From positions 1 to 58,936 of the forward strand of contig CABUOQ010000010.1 in assembly GCA_902493275.1 (NCBI GenBank): DNA of 58,936 nt. The letters are read 5' to 3'. The notes beneath the pieces were generated by a model. The model did not search any database and had not been told where the DNA came from. It saw nothing but the letters and a program-made list of their open reading frames with translations. A program made the translations under genes and the position numbers. Below, piece by piece: positions 44,829-52,157 of the stretch (within the stretch, counting starts at the first letter, position 1; each line of letters starts with the position of its first letter). Origin of the DNA: an uncultured Bacillota bacterium (GTDB taxonomy: Bacteria; Bacillota_I; Bacilli_A; RFN20; CAG-449).

Positions 44829-46487
44829 ATGATTAATTCAAAAGAAAAATATATAAAAAATATTATTTTTTCTATCATAACAATTTTATATACCTTCTTC
44901 TTTATTGGAGTTTTAACACTGCCAATTGGAACAGTATTAGAGAAAAATGTTACGACATTATATAACGACATAAAATATAATATTATAAAACCAAAAAATA
45001 TTGATGTTTCGAATTTTAATATCACAAAAGATGCATCATATGAAATGGGTTTTTTAAGTAAAATAAAAATTGAAAATACATATAACTTCGATTTTAAATA
45101 TAATTTTATTTATGATGAAGATTTAATAGAATTAAAATCTTTTGCATATAATGAACTAACTTTTTATCCAAACTTTAAAGATAGCGATTATTCAACAAAT
45201 ATAACTATATTAATCAGTAAATATGACAGCTTTAAAATTGATGTATCAGTAAATGTCATAACGCCAAATTATAATAATTTAAATTTTACTCATGGTACAC
45301 ATGGTTATTTATATCGAAAGGAAAGCAAATATATTTTACAAAAAGACTTACCTCTTTATATTCAAGGATTTTTATTTAAAGATGTTGATGGAGAAAATTT
45401 ATTTTCAAATCAATCATTGTTAAATTATGAATATGACAGAAATTATTTTTATTATGATATTAAAAACTATACTTTAATACCTAAAAGAAAAGGTGAAAAT
45501 CTAGAATTTAAAATTTATTCTAAAATCAAAAGCAAAACAATTAAAATCGATATAATCGATCCAGACGATAAAAATATAGATTTTAGCAATATATGCTTAG
45601 AGGACATTTATGGTAATATAACTTCATTAAATAAGGCAGAAACTAAAAAGACTTACAGTTTTCATTTTTATAATAAGTATGGTGAAGATTTACTTTCTAA
45701 ATATGATTTAAAAACAGATGCTTCAAAAGTTCATTATAAAAAGGAATATGAAACAATCTTATTTCATACTATAGGACAAATAAAATTATAATTCATAATC
45801 AATAATAATATTTATACCATCACTATTAATGTTAATTCCAACACAAGTGATAAAGACTTATTAACTTTAGAAGAATTTAATTCATTTGACTACAATTTCC
45901 GTGTTATTGGAAATAATAAATATGATAAGACAATTTATATCAATACTAACTATTATATCGAATCAAAGTTATTTGAAAATAGGCATATTTTTTATGAATT
46001 GAATGATTTTTATGGAGATTTTAAAACTTCTGGTGATGAAAAAATATTTATAAATTTTTTCAGCATAAAAAAAGCAGTATTAAAAGTTCATTATAAAGAT
46101 ACATATAATCATTATATTAAAGAAATACCATTAGAGCCTAAAATGAGTTTTAATTTATTCAAAGATTATTCCGGTGATAATTTATTCATTTCTAAAATTT
46201 TAGGACATTTCACATTATCATTATTTTTAGGAATCTTATTATCATTATCTTTAATCACTAATAATAAAATGAAGAATAAATACAAAATTTTAATTATTAT
46301 TTTAGTTGGTTTTTTGATTCCGTTTTTAGTTGAATTTATACAATATTTTATTCCAGGAAGATTTTATGGATTACAATCAATCTCCGATATTTTACTCGGC
46401 TTTTGCGGTATTTTATTAGGAAACTTAATAGTTGTTAGTATAAATTTTATAATAAAGAAAATTAAATACAAAAAGAAAAATTCATAA
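44829..46487 (+). pseudogene. VanZ-family membrane protein interrupted by an in-frame TAA
   Basis: One 552-codon frame broken by a single stop at 45789-45791. The first 320 codons encode a membrane helix (about residues 10-35) and a long beta-rich extracytoplasmic domain with Ig-like repeats. After the stop the same frame runs on without interruption (FIINNNIYTITINVNS...) and ends with a VanZ-like four-helix domain: LSLFLGILLSLS, PFLVEFIQYFIPGR and ISDILLGFCG. A downstream TTG at 45999 could start an independent VanZ fragment, but no good ribosome site precedes it. The likely history is one nonsense mutation (or a sequencing error). Function of intact relatives is not established. Confidence 0.75.
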
Positions 46488-46539
46488 TTCGCCATCCATT
46501 TCTTAATCACTTTATACATTATAACTACAATAAAGTAAA

Positions 46540-46578
46540 GTTCATTCTTTGTGAACAATGTTCTTTTTTATGAACATT
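46540..46578. repeat. Two adjacent inverted repeats built on GTTC/GAAC
   Basis: GTTCA (46540-46544) with TGAAC (46552-46556) is followed at once by AATGTTC (46557-46563) with GAACATT (46572-46578). The first could be a weak terminator of the VanZ gene; the second is a perfect 7-bp repeat around 8 T-rich bases. Similar motifs occur at IS ends, but I cannot link it to a known one. Confidence 0.45.
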
Positions 46579-46681
46579 CAAAATTATATTTCTAATTATG
46601 CGATTTTATTTTTACTGCTTGTATTTTATATTTTATAAATACTTGTTATCTATAATTTTTTCAAAAAATAACTAATAAAAA

Positions 46682-46710
46682 AAGAGGTGCAAATTCATTT
46701 ACATCCTCTT
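46682..46710 (-). terminator. Hairpin terminator beside the transposase relic
   Basis: AAGAGGTG (46682-46689) pairs with CATCCTCTT (46702-46710) with one bulge. Read leftward it is followed by TTTTTTT, so it is a minus-strand terminator, presumably of the former transposase gene. Confidence 0.6.
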
Positions 46711-46719
46711 GGTTTTACG

Positions 46720-46946
46720 TAATGTCTCATGTAAGAGGGTTTAATACAATTTTAGCACCTTTAGATTCTTGGATTGCCCGTTAAAGGTTTTATATATTCG
46801 TGTAGTTTTTCTTCTGTAAGTGATGTAGCTACTGCTTAGTATCCATCTAATTTCATTTCTTTTTCAATTAGAGTTTCATTGATTTTTTTAACTTTTATGG
46901 TAGCAACTTCTCCATTTTTAGTTATTTCAGTTTCCGTATATAGATT
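46720..46946 (-). pseudogene. Decayed transposase fragment (IS1634/IS4-like)
   Basis: On the minus strand a frame reads NLYTETEITKNGEV, then KEMKLDGY, a TAA stop, AVATSLTEEKLHEYI and a further stop. The DGY-[YF]-A[IV]AT pattern is the RNase-H-fold block common to IS1634/IS4-type transposases (LDGYYAI.TS), with the second Tyr codon changed to a stop. Both ends are missing. Family assignment is from motif memory and needs a profile search. Confidence 0.5.
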
Positions 46947-47125
46947 ATATTACTGATTATGTAATTAATGGTGTTTTTGCTATAATCATCTAATGGATTA
47001 AAAATGGATGTGACAAAGAAGTAACGGCTATAAGTTCTTTAATTAGAAATATTATTAAAATATGAATCTTAGCAGAATTAAAAAATCAATTCACTAATCG
47101 CTAAATAAAAACGCTTAAGAAATAG

Positions 47126-47854
47126 TCATTCATTTGATATTATGTCTTCTAAAACTGGTTTTATATATTCATCTGCCCATTTTACTCGTGCATCGTGAGT
47201 TAAATGAATTCCATCTTTAATAAACATGTTCTCAATATGATTTCCATTTTCGTCAATTGTCATATCTTCTGCATCTATAAAATGCATATAATCAATTTCG
47301 CTACAATAATTTCTTAAAAAATCGTTAACTTGTTTAACAATTTCATCATATTGCTTTCTACCTGGCATCAATATCCCACTTATTACAGCAAATTTAGCAT
47401 TTGGTAGTTTATTATGGAATTCTGTATACATTACTTTCTTTTGTTCGATTACCTTTTTTAAAATTTCTTCTTTACTACCTTTTTGATTTGGATAATCATT
47501 AGAGCCAGTTTGAAAAACTACTACGCTTGGATCATATGGATATAATAATGTGTCTGCACGAGCCATTAAATCCTTATCTGTACTTCCTCCAAATCCATGG
47601 TTTTGTACGACGAAGGGTTTCATATCTTCTTCCATTTCTTTCCATAGCCTAAAATTAGAAGCACCATAAAAAACAATTTCATTTTTTCTTTCGTTTGCAT
47701 CATACATTTCTATGATTTCAGATTCTCTTTTATCGAAAGCTAAAAATTTAAAAGGTCCCCATTCGATATGGATTCCCACTTCAATCCAAACAAAGACCGC
47801 GATTAATAAAAAAGTAACAAAACTCGTAATGCATATTATAATCTTCTTTTTCAC
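47126..47854 (-). CDS. SGNH/GDSL hydrolase, membrane-anchored
   Basis: A 242-aa esterase-like protein with one N-terminal hydrophobic helix (about residues 4-26). SGNH blocks: Ser in FYGASNFRLW, Gly in HGFGGSTD, Asn in QTGSNDYP, and the Asp/His pair in IKDGIHLTHD. Probably a deacylase acting outside the membrane, perhaps on cell-wall sugars, which is inference. The start is GTG at 47854 with AAAGGAG upstream. Its promoter contains a palindrome exactly in the spacer and is shared with the divergent TetR gene. Confidence 0.86.
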   Translation of the reverse strand: MKKKIIICITSFVTFLLIAVFVWIEVGIHIEWGPFKFLAFDKRESEIIEMYDANERKNEIVFYGASNFRLWKEMEEDMKPFVVQNHGFGGSTDKDLMARADTLLYPYDPSVVVFQTGSNDYPNQKGSKEEILKKVIEQKKVMYTEFHNKLPNAKFAVISGILMPGRKQYDEIVKQVNDFLRNYCSEIDYMHFIDAEDMTIDENGNHIENMFIKDGIHLTHDARVKWADEYIKPVLEDIISNE

Positions 47855-47903
47855 CTGTTTATTCTCCTTTATTGACTAGTGTACTATAATGATTTACAAT
47901 TTC

Positions 47904-47933
47904 ATTATATCAACACAGTGTTGGCTTTATCAA
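47904..47933 (-). promoter_or_regulatory. Promoter of the SGNH hydrolase with operator in the spacer
   Basis: On the minus strand TTGATA (47928-47933) and TATAAT (47904-47909) are 18 nt apart. The spacer contains the perfect palindrome CAACACAGTGTTG (47911-47923), so a bound repressor would block RNA polymerase. The best candidate ligand is the divergent TetR protein. Confidence 0.6.
47911..47923. promoter_or_regulatory. Palindromic operator candidate CAACAC-A-GTGTTG
   Basis: Perfect 6-bp inverted repeat around one base, in the hydrolase promoter spacer. It shares the CAACA half with the second palindrome at 47965-47987. Confidence 0.5.
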
Positions 47934-47964
47934 TCATCACTATTTTAAAAAAAATCGATTAACT

Positions 47965-47987
47965 CAACAATAATTAATTAATTGTTG
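47965..47987. promoter_or_regulatory. Second palindrome, near the TetR gene start
   Basis: CAACAAT (47965-47971) is inverted as ATTGTTG (47981-47987) around AATTAATTA. It ends 18 nt before the TetR ATG and is a plausible autoregulatory site. Confidence 0.45.
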
Positions 47988-48005
47988 TACTATAGGAGAA
48001 TACAG

Positions 48006-48599
48006 ATGAATACCAAAAATAATCAACGATCTAAGTTAACAAAAAAACTTTTAAAAGAGGCTTATCTACAACTACTGCATAGTAGTAAAAACAACAAAAT
48101 AACAGTTAAAAATATTTGTGAAATAGCAGAAGTCAATAGAAGTACTTTTTATATTTACTACAATGAACCAAATGACATATTAATAGAATTAGAAGAATCC
48201 ATGATCAAAGAAACGTTAGATTATTTAAATCAGATAAAAGAAAAGAGAAAAGATCATTTAAGCGCTCAAGAAGGAATACTATCATTTTTGGCTTATATCA
48301 AGAAAAATCAAGAAATGCTATATTCTCTTCTAATCGATAATAAAGATCCAATGTTTCAAAAAAAATTTAAAATGATATCTTTAGATGCAATAGAAAATTC
48401 CTTCCCTGTTATCTTAAAAGCAAAAGAATATAAAGTTACTTATTCTTTTATAGCAAATGGCGCTCTTGGAATCATCGAAGAATGGATTGAAAGCGAATGT
48501 TCGACCTCAAAAAGCCAAATTTGTGACGTCCTATATAAATTATCTAAGAGCTGTCTTGATAGTATATCTATAAATAAAACAAAATCAAAAACCATGTAA
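48006..48599 (+). CDS. TetR/AcrR family transcriptional regulator
   Basis: A 197-aa regulator. The N-terminal helix-turn-helix is visible (ITVKNICEIAEVNRSTFYIYY), with the TetR-type Y-Y end; the C-terminal ligand domain is helical (LSFLAYIKKNQEMLYSLLI) and matches the TetR_C_7/'dihydroxyacetone kinase regulator' style. The start at ATG 48006 follows AGGAGAATACAG; the frame is open from 47982 but that segment contains this ribosome site. Divergent from the SGNH hydrolase it probably represses. Confidence 0.9.
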   Translation: MNTKNNQRSKLTKKLLKEAYLQLLHSSKNNKITVKNICEIAEVNRSTFYIYYNEPNDILIELEESMIKETLDYLNQIKEKRKDHLSAQEGILSFLAYIKKNQEMLYSLLIDNKDPMFQKKFKMISLDAIENSFPVILKAKEYKVTYSFIANGALGIIEEWIESECSTSKSQICDVLYKLSKSCLDSISINKTKSKTM

Positions 48600-48622
48600 T
48601 GTTGATCCAATTTTCATGGTTT
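48589..48622 (+). terminator. Terminator after the TetR gene
   Basis: AAACCATG (48589-48596) overlaps the stop of the gene and pairs with CATGGTTT (48615-48622); a T-rich stretch (CATTTTTTC) follows. Confidence 0.5.
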
Positions 48623-48682
48623 ATTCATTTTTTCAAAATCTCATGGTTTTAGCCCAATTTATCGTAAATTACGTCACTTGAC

Positions 48683-48731
48683 TTTGCATTTTTACAACCT
48701 CTAAATATATATTAATTTGCATTTTTCCAAC
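48683..48731. repeat. Direct repeat TTTGCATTTTT[A/C]CAAC, possible IS21-like terminus
   Basis: TTTGCATTTTTACAAC (48683-48698) recurs as TTTGCATTTTTCCAAC (48716-48731), 15 of 16 identical with a 33-nt period. The left flank CGTCACTTGAC and several short repeats at one end are as I recall for IS21-family ends. No transposase is present, so it would be a relic. Confidence 0.5.
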
Positions 48732-48893
48732 TTTATAATAAAATTTAACTTGCAGACTGTTAAATAGTGTGAACTTTAGCACCCTGCCTTCAAATCGTGT
48801 AAACATGGCAGCATCATCAAATAAAAAGAATCGAACAAATAAATGCTTTAAAGCGATAAATTTATGGCAAAATCCGTTATTTTCCAATAAAAA

Positions 48894-48915
48894 AGTCCGA
48901 TATTTTGTATCAGAC
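48894..48915 (-). terminator. Terminator of tRNA-Trp
   Basis: GTCCGATA (48894-48901) pairs with TATCAGAC (48908-48915) with one wobble. Read leftward it is followed by TTTTTTATT. Confidence 0.8.
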
Positions 48916-48929
48916 CAATTCACATATAA

Positions 48930-49003
48930 TGGCAGGGGCGACAGGAATCGAACCCGCAATAATGGTTTTGGAGACCATTGCTATACCATTTAACTACGCC
49001 CCT
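48930..49003 (-). tRNA. tRNA-Trp(CCA)
   Basis: A 74-nt cloverleaf on the minus strand. Acceptor AGGGGCG pairs with CGCCCCT, the anticodon loop CTCCAAA between ATGGT and ACCAT gives CCA, the T arm has GGTTCGATTCC, and CCA is encoded (48930-48932). The CCA anticodon reads UGG only, supporting TGA as stop in this organism. Confidence 0.96.
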
Positions 49004-49008
49004 AAAAA

Positions 49009-49431
49009 CTAAAGAGTTCGAGCTATTTTGTTTACTAATCCCATATCTACTTTACCTGCAAAATTTGTTTTGAAGTGTTTCATAATAGTTGGGATTGTCT
49101 TATCATCTAATTTAGAAATTTCTAATCTAATTTCTTCTTCAGATAACATTTTTGGCAAATAAGCTTTTATCGCTGATTCTTGCTTTTCAATATCTGCGAT
49201 TTTTGAAAGATTATTAACTTTCGTATAATTTTCTTTCTCATCTTGCAATTCTTTAATCGTTTTTTGAATAATAGCAATTAAATCATTGTCACTTGCCTGC
49301 TCGCCTTTTTCTCTTTTTTCGACTGTGAGAAGCATATATTTGTTCATAATGATGCTATAAATACCTTTAGTAACACTATCGCGAGCTTTCATTGCTTCGC
49401 AATTTGCTTTTTTTATTTCATCAATTAACAT
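49009..49431 (-). CDS. GatB/YqeY domain-containing protein
   Basis: A 140-aa soluble helical protein of the YqeY family, sharing the tail domain of GatB. LIDEIKKANCEAMKARDSVT is the first helix; the C-terminal AIKAYLPKMLSEEEI and the block around DMGLVNKIARTL are typical. The C-terminus is a little short (the family usually ends with VxxxL about 148 aa). May bind tRNA; function not established. AGGGAGGC precedes the ATG. It is 6 nt from tRNA-Trp on the same strand, so the tRNA may be processed from a common transcript. Confidence 0.93.
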   Translation of the reverse strand: MLIDEIKKANCEAMKARDSVTKGIYSIIMNKYMLLTVEKREKGEQASDNDLIAIIQKTIKELQDEKENYTKVNNLSKIADIEKQESAIKAYLPKMLSEEEIRLEISKLDDKTIPTIMKHFKTNFAGKVDMGLVNKIARTL

Positions 49432-49491
49432 TTTTTTGCCTCCCTAGCCTTAATTAATATATCACCTAAATTAATTAAAATCAATAAATAA

Positions 49492-51342
49492 TTATGAAAG
49501 ATATTCTTCTTCAAGTTTTTCTAACTCATTTTCTAGTTGTTTTAGTTTCTTATCTAACTCTTGCATTTTTTTGTAATCCATATAATTTTCTTCCAAAAAT
49601 TGGTCTTGTTTTACCTTATCAATCTCTTTTTCTAACTTAGAAATTAATTCTTCTAATTTATAAGGACTATGTTTCTTTTTTTCATTTTTAATCGGTTTAA
49701 CTTCTTCTTTAACCACAGAGGAAGAAATATTATTTTCAATTTGGAATAACTTGGATTCTTGTTCTTTAAAATCCATGTAATTTCCTTTAACAAAGTAGGA
49801 ACCGGTTTTATCTAAATATAAAACATGGCTAGCTAATTCATCAACAAAATAACGATCATGACTAACGAAAATTATAGAGCCTTGATACTCATTTAATGCT
49901 AAGATAAGCGCTTGACGAGTAACCATATCAAGATGATTTGTCGGTTCGTCTAAAACTAATACCTGATAGTTTTCTAAAATAATTTTGGCAAGAACCACAC
50001 GCATTTTTTCTCCACCAGAGAGAACTTCAATCTTCTTATTAGCGTCATCATAGTCAAAATTAAATTTTCCCAGGTGATTATAAATATTTTTTTCACCCAT
50101 GGATGCAAAATCCTTCATCATCTCTTCTAAAATTGTTAACTCTGGATTTAAATCAACTTGATGTTGTTTGATATATCCAACAGATACATCACGAACGTAT
50201 TTTATCTCACCATTTAAAATATTTTTGTCATTTACAATAGCCTCTAAAAGGGTAGTCTTACCCGTTCCGTTTGCTCCCATAATGGCGATGCGGTCTTTGC
50301 CATATAAAGAAAAATTAATATTTTCAACTAAAGGATGATCATAACCAATTGCTAAATTATTAATTCTAATAACTTCTTTACCTTCATAGACTTCACCATC
50401 AAAAGTCAATTTTAAAGTCGATTTATTTTGATATGGTTTATCTATCACTTTCATATGTAGCAATTTCTTTTCTCTATCTTTTGCTCGTGAAACAAAACGT
50501 GGTTTAGGTTTGTAAAATTCGATAAATCTCTTTAATTTTGCAATCTCTTTTTGTTGATTATTATAGGCGTTTAATTGTTGTTCATATCTAAGTTTTTTCT
50601 CTTCGACATAATAAGTATAATTGCCTTTATAAATTGATGATGTTCCATTTTCAATCTCAACTATCTTATTAGCTAAGGCATCGATAAAATATCGATCGTG
50701 CGACACAAATAACAATGCCCCTTGATAACTCTTTAAATAATTTTCTAACCATTCAATTGTCGGTATATCCAAATGATTAGTAGGTTCATCCAAAACTAAT
50801 AGATTTGGTTTGCTTAATAACAATTTAACAAAAGCAATTTTAGTTCTTTCACCACCAGAGAAAGAAGAAATCTCACGACTTAAATCATCTTTTTTGAAAC
50901 CAAATTTAGATAACATCATCTCGATTTGATAATGATAATCATAACCACCTAAATTTATAAACATCGTTTGTAATTTACCATATTCATCCATTAATTCAGC
51001 ATTATTAGTATCATTGGATAGTCTATTTTCTAAATCCTTTAATTGTTTTTCCATTGCTATTAAATCATTAAAAACTTCTATTACCTCTTCATGTAAACTA
51101 TGATTAATATTTTTTATGACTTCTTGTGATAAATATCCAACATTGACACCTTTAGCAAAGTTGATATCACCACTTGTTTTTTCCAATTGATTTAAAATTA
51201 ATTTTAATAATGTGGTTTTACCTTGACCATTAGGACCAACAATAGCCAATCTATCATCATCGTTTAGATTAAAACTTACATTATCAAATAAAACAAAATC
51301 ACCAAATTCAATTTTTAATTTATTTACACTTAATATTTGCAT
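49492..51342 (-). CDS. ABC-F family ATPase, YdiF/Uup-like
   Basis: A 616-aa ABC-F protein with two complete ATPase domains: Walker A GPNGQGKTT and GANGTGKTT, signatures SSFSGGERTK and LSGGEKMR, and Walker B LVLDEPTNHLD in both, each with HDRYF. The inter-domain linker is helical and basic (about residues 250-310). A C-terminal extension ends in a coiled coil (about residues 555-616, LKQLENELEKLEEEY). Thought to act on ribosomes. The promoter TTGAAT (51374-51379)-16-TATAAT (51352-51357) ends 9 nt before the ATG with no ribosome site, so the leader is about 2 nt. Both domains look active, unlike the ABC-F at 2827. Confidence 0.93.
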   Translation of the reverse strand: MQILSVNKLKIEFGDFVLFDNVSFNLNDDDRLAIVGPNGQGKTTLLKLILNQLEKTSGDINFAKGVNVGYLSQEVIKNINHSLHEEVIEVFNDLIAMEKQLKDLENRLSNDTNNAELMDEYGKLQTMFINLGGYDYHYQIEMMLSKFGFKKDDLSREISSFSGGERTKIAFVKLLLSKPNLLVLDEPTNHLDIPTIEWLENYLKSYQGALLFVSHDRYFIDALANKIVEIENGTSSIYKGNYTYYVEEKKLRYEQQLNAYNNQQKEIAKLKRFIEFYKPKPRFVSRAKDREKKLLHMKVIDKPYQNKSTLKLTFDGEVYEGKEVIRINNLAIGYDHPLVENINFSLYGKDRIAIMGANGTGKTTLLEAIVNDKNILNGEIKYVRDVSVGYIKQHQVDLNPELTILEEMMKDFASMGEKNIYNHLGKFNFDYDDANKKIEVLSGGEKMRVVLAKIILENYQVLVLDEPTNHLDMVTRQALILALNEYQGSIIFVSHDRYFVDELASHVLYLDKTGSYFVKGNYMDFKEQESKLFQIENNISSSVVKEEVKPIKNEKKKHSPYKLEELISKLEKEIDKVKQDQFLEENYMDYKKMQELDKKLKQLENELEKLEEEYLS

Positions 51343-51500
51343 AACATATTAATTATAGCGATAATGTTTTTACATTCAAAAAGAATTCAATAATTTAAAT
51401 AATTTTTCATTAAATATCCTAATAAATTTAATATTTTGATTATTTATAAAACAATATTTATTACAATTTTTACTTTATATGTATTTTTTTATATTTTATA

Positions 51501-51529
51501 TTGACATGTTTAGTATAAGTAAATATAAT
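51501..51529 (+). promoter_or_regulatory. Consensus promoter of the XRE-potABCD operon
   Basis: A perfect TTGACA (51501-51506) and TATAAT (51524-51529) with a 17-nt spacer, the strongest promoter match in the window. GTTTAGT at 51508-51514 (spacer) recurs at 51543-51549, the second within the inverted repeat GTTTA...TAAAC (51543-51559); these are likely sites for the XRE-cupin protein. Confidence 0.75.
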
Positions 51530-51604
51530 TCTTACTAGATTTGTTTAGTTTTATTAAACTTTTTTCTTAAAGTAATGAAACTGCAATTAATGAGGGGATA
51601 TTAT

Positions 51605-52144
51605 ATGATTTCAATTGGAAAAAAAATAAAAAATCTAAGAAATTTAAATAATCTCACACAAGAAGAACTTGCTAATAGATGCGAATTAACTAAAGGTTAT
51701 ATATCGCAATTAGAAAATGACTTAACTTCGCCATCTATTGCCACTTTAGTGGATATTCTTGATGCTCTTGGAACAAATTTGCATGACTTTTTCTCTAGTG
51801 ATTCAATTGAGGAACATATCATCTTCACAAAAAATGATTATTTTGTAAAAGAAAATGATTATGGCACAATCACTTGGTTAGTTACAAATGCGCAAAAAAA
51901 TGAGATGGAGCCTATATTGCTTACTCTGTATCCAGAACAATCAACACCACTTGATTACCCCCATGAGGGTGAAGAGTTTGGTTTTGTTGTTGAAGGTTCA
52001 ATAGTTATTTGTTTAGATAATCAAAAATATAAATGCAAAAAAGGTGAATCATTTTATTACGAGTCATCAAAAACACATTATTTAAAAAATATCTCAAATA
52101 AGATAGCAAAAATAATTTGGATTTCAAGTCCACCAAATTTTTAA
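51605..52144 (+). CDS. XRE-cupin transcriptional regulator (PuuR-like)
   Basis: A 179-aa regulator with an N-terminal HTH_3 domain (IGKKIKNLRNLNNLTQEEL ... TKGYISQLEND) and a C-terminal cupin domain (EEFGFVVEGSIVICL with KKGESFYYES). This layout is used by polyamine and related metabolite regulators such as PuuR. The start is ATG 51605, 7 nt after GAGGGG; the ATG at 51575 is out of reach of that site. First gene of the potABCD operon, 13 nt before potA, so it probably autoregulates uptake of spermidine/putrescine. Confidence 0.9.
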   Translation: MISIGKKIKNLRNLNNLTQEELANRCELTKGYISQLENDLTSPSIATLVDILDALGTNLHDFFSSDSIEEHIIFTKNDYFVKENDYGTITWLVTNAQKNEMEPILLTLYPEQSTPLDYPHEGEEFGFVVEGSIVICLDNQKYKCKKGESFYYESSKTHYLKNISNKIAKIIWISSPPNF

Positions 52145-52157
52145 AGGAGTTTATAGC

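Larger units (their letters stand above)
46488..47125. other. Gene-poor region with insertion-sequence debris
   Basis: 638 nt without an intact gene. It holds a tandem palindromic block (46540-46578), a minus-strand hairpin with T-run (46682-46710) and a decayed transposase fragment (46720-46946). The segment 46990-47060 has a short plus-strand frame (KNGCDKEVTAISSLIRN) I cannot assign. Confidence 0.6.
48600..48929. other. Gene-free stretch with IS-end-like repeats
   Basis: 330 nt without a supported gene. It contains a direct repeat (48683-48731) recalling IS21-type terminal repeats and the terminator of tRNA-Trp. A continuous frame on the minus strand runs into the tRNA gene and is not considered coding. 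Confidence 0.55.

Noticed and set aside
46999..47064. Short plus-strand frame reading KNGCDKEVTAISSLIRN
   Set aside because: Protein-like, but only about 20 codons with no start, ribosome site or recognisable family; left as unassigned debris.
48669..48993. Overlapping frames on both strands near tRNA-Trp
   Set aside because: Both extend into the tRNA-Trp gene and match no protein pattern; the region is better explained as an IS-end relic plus terminator.
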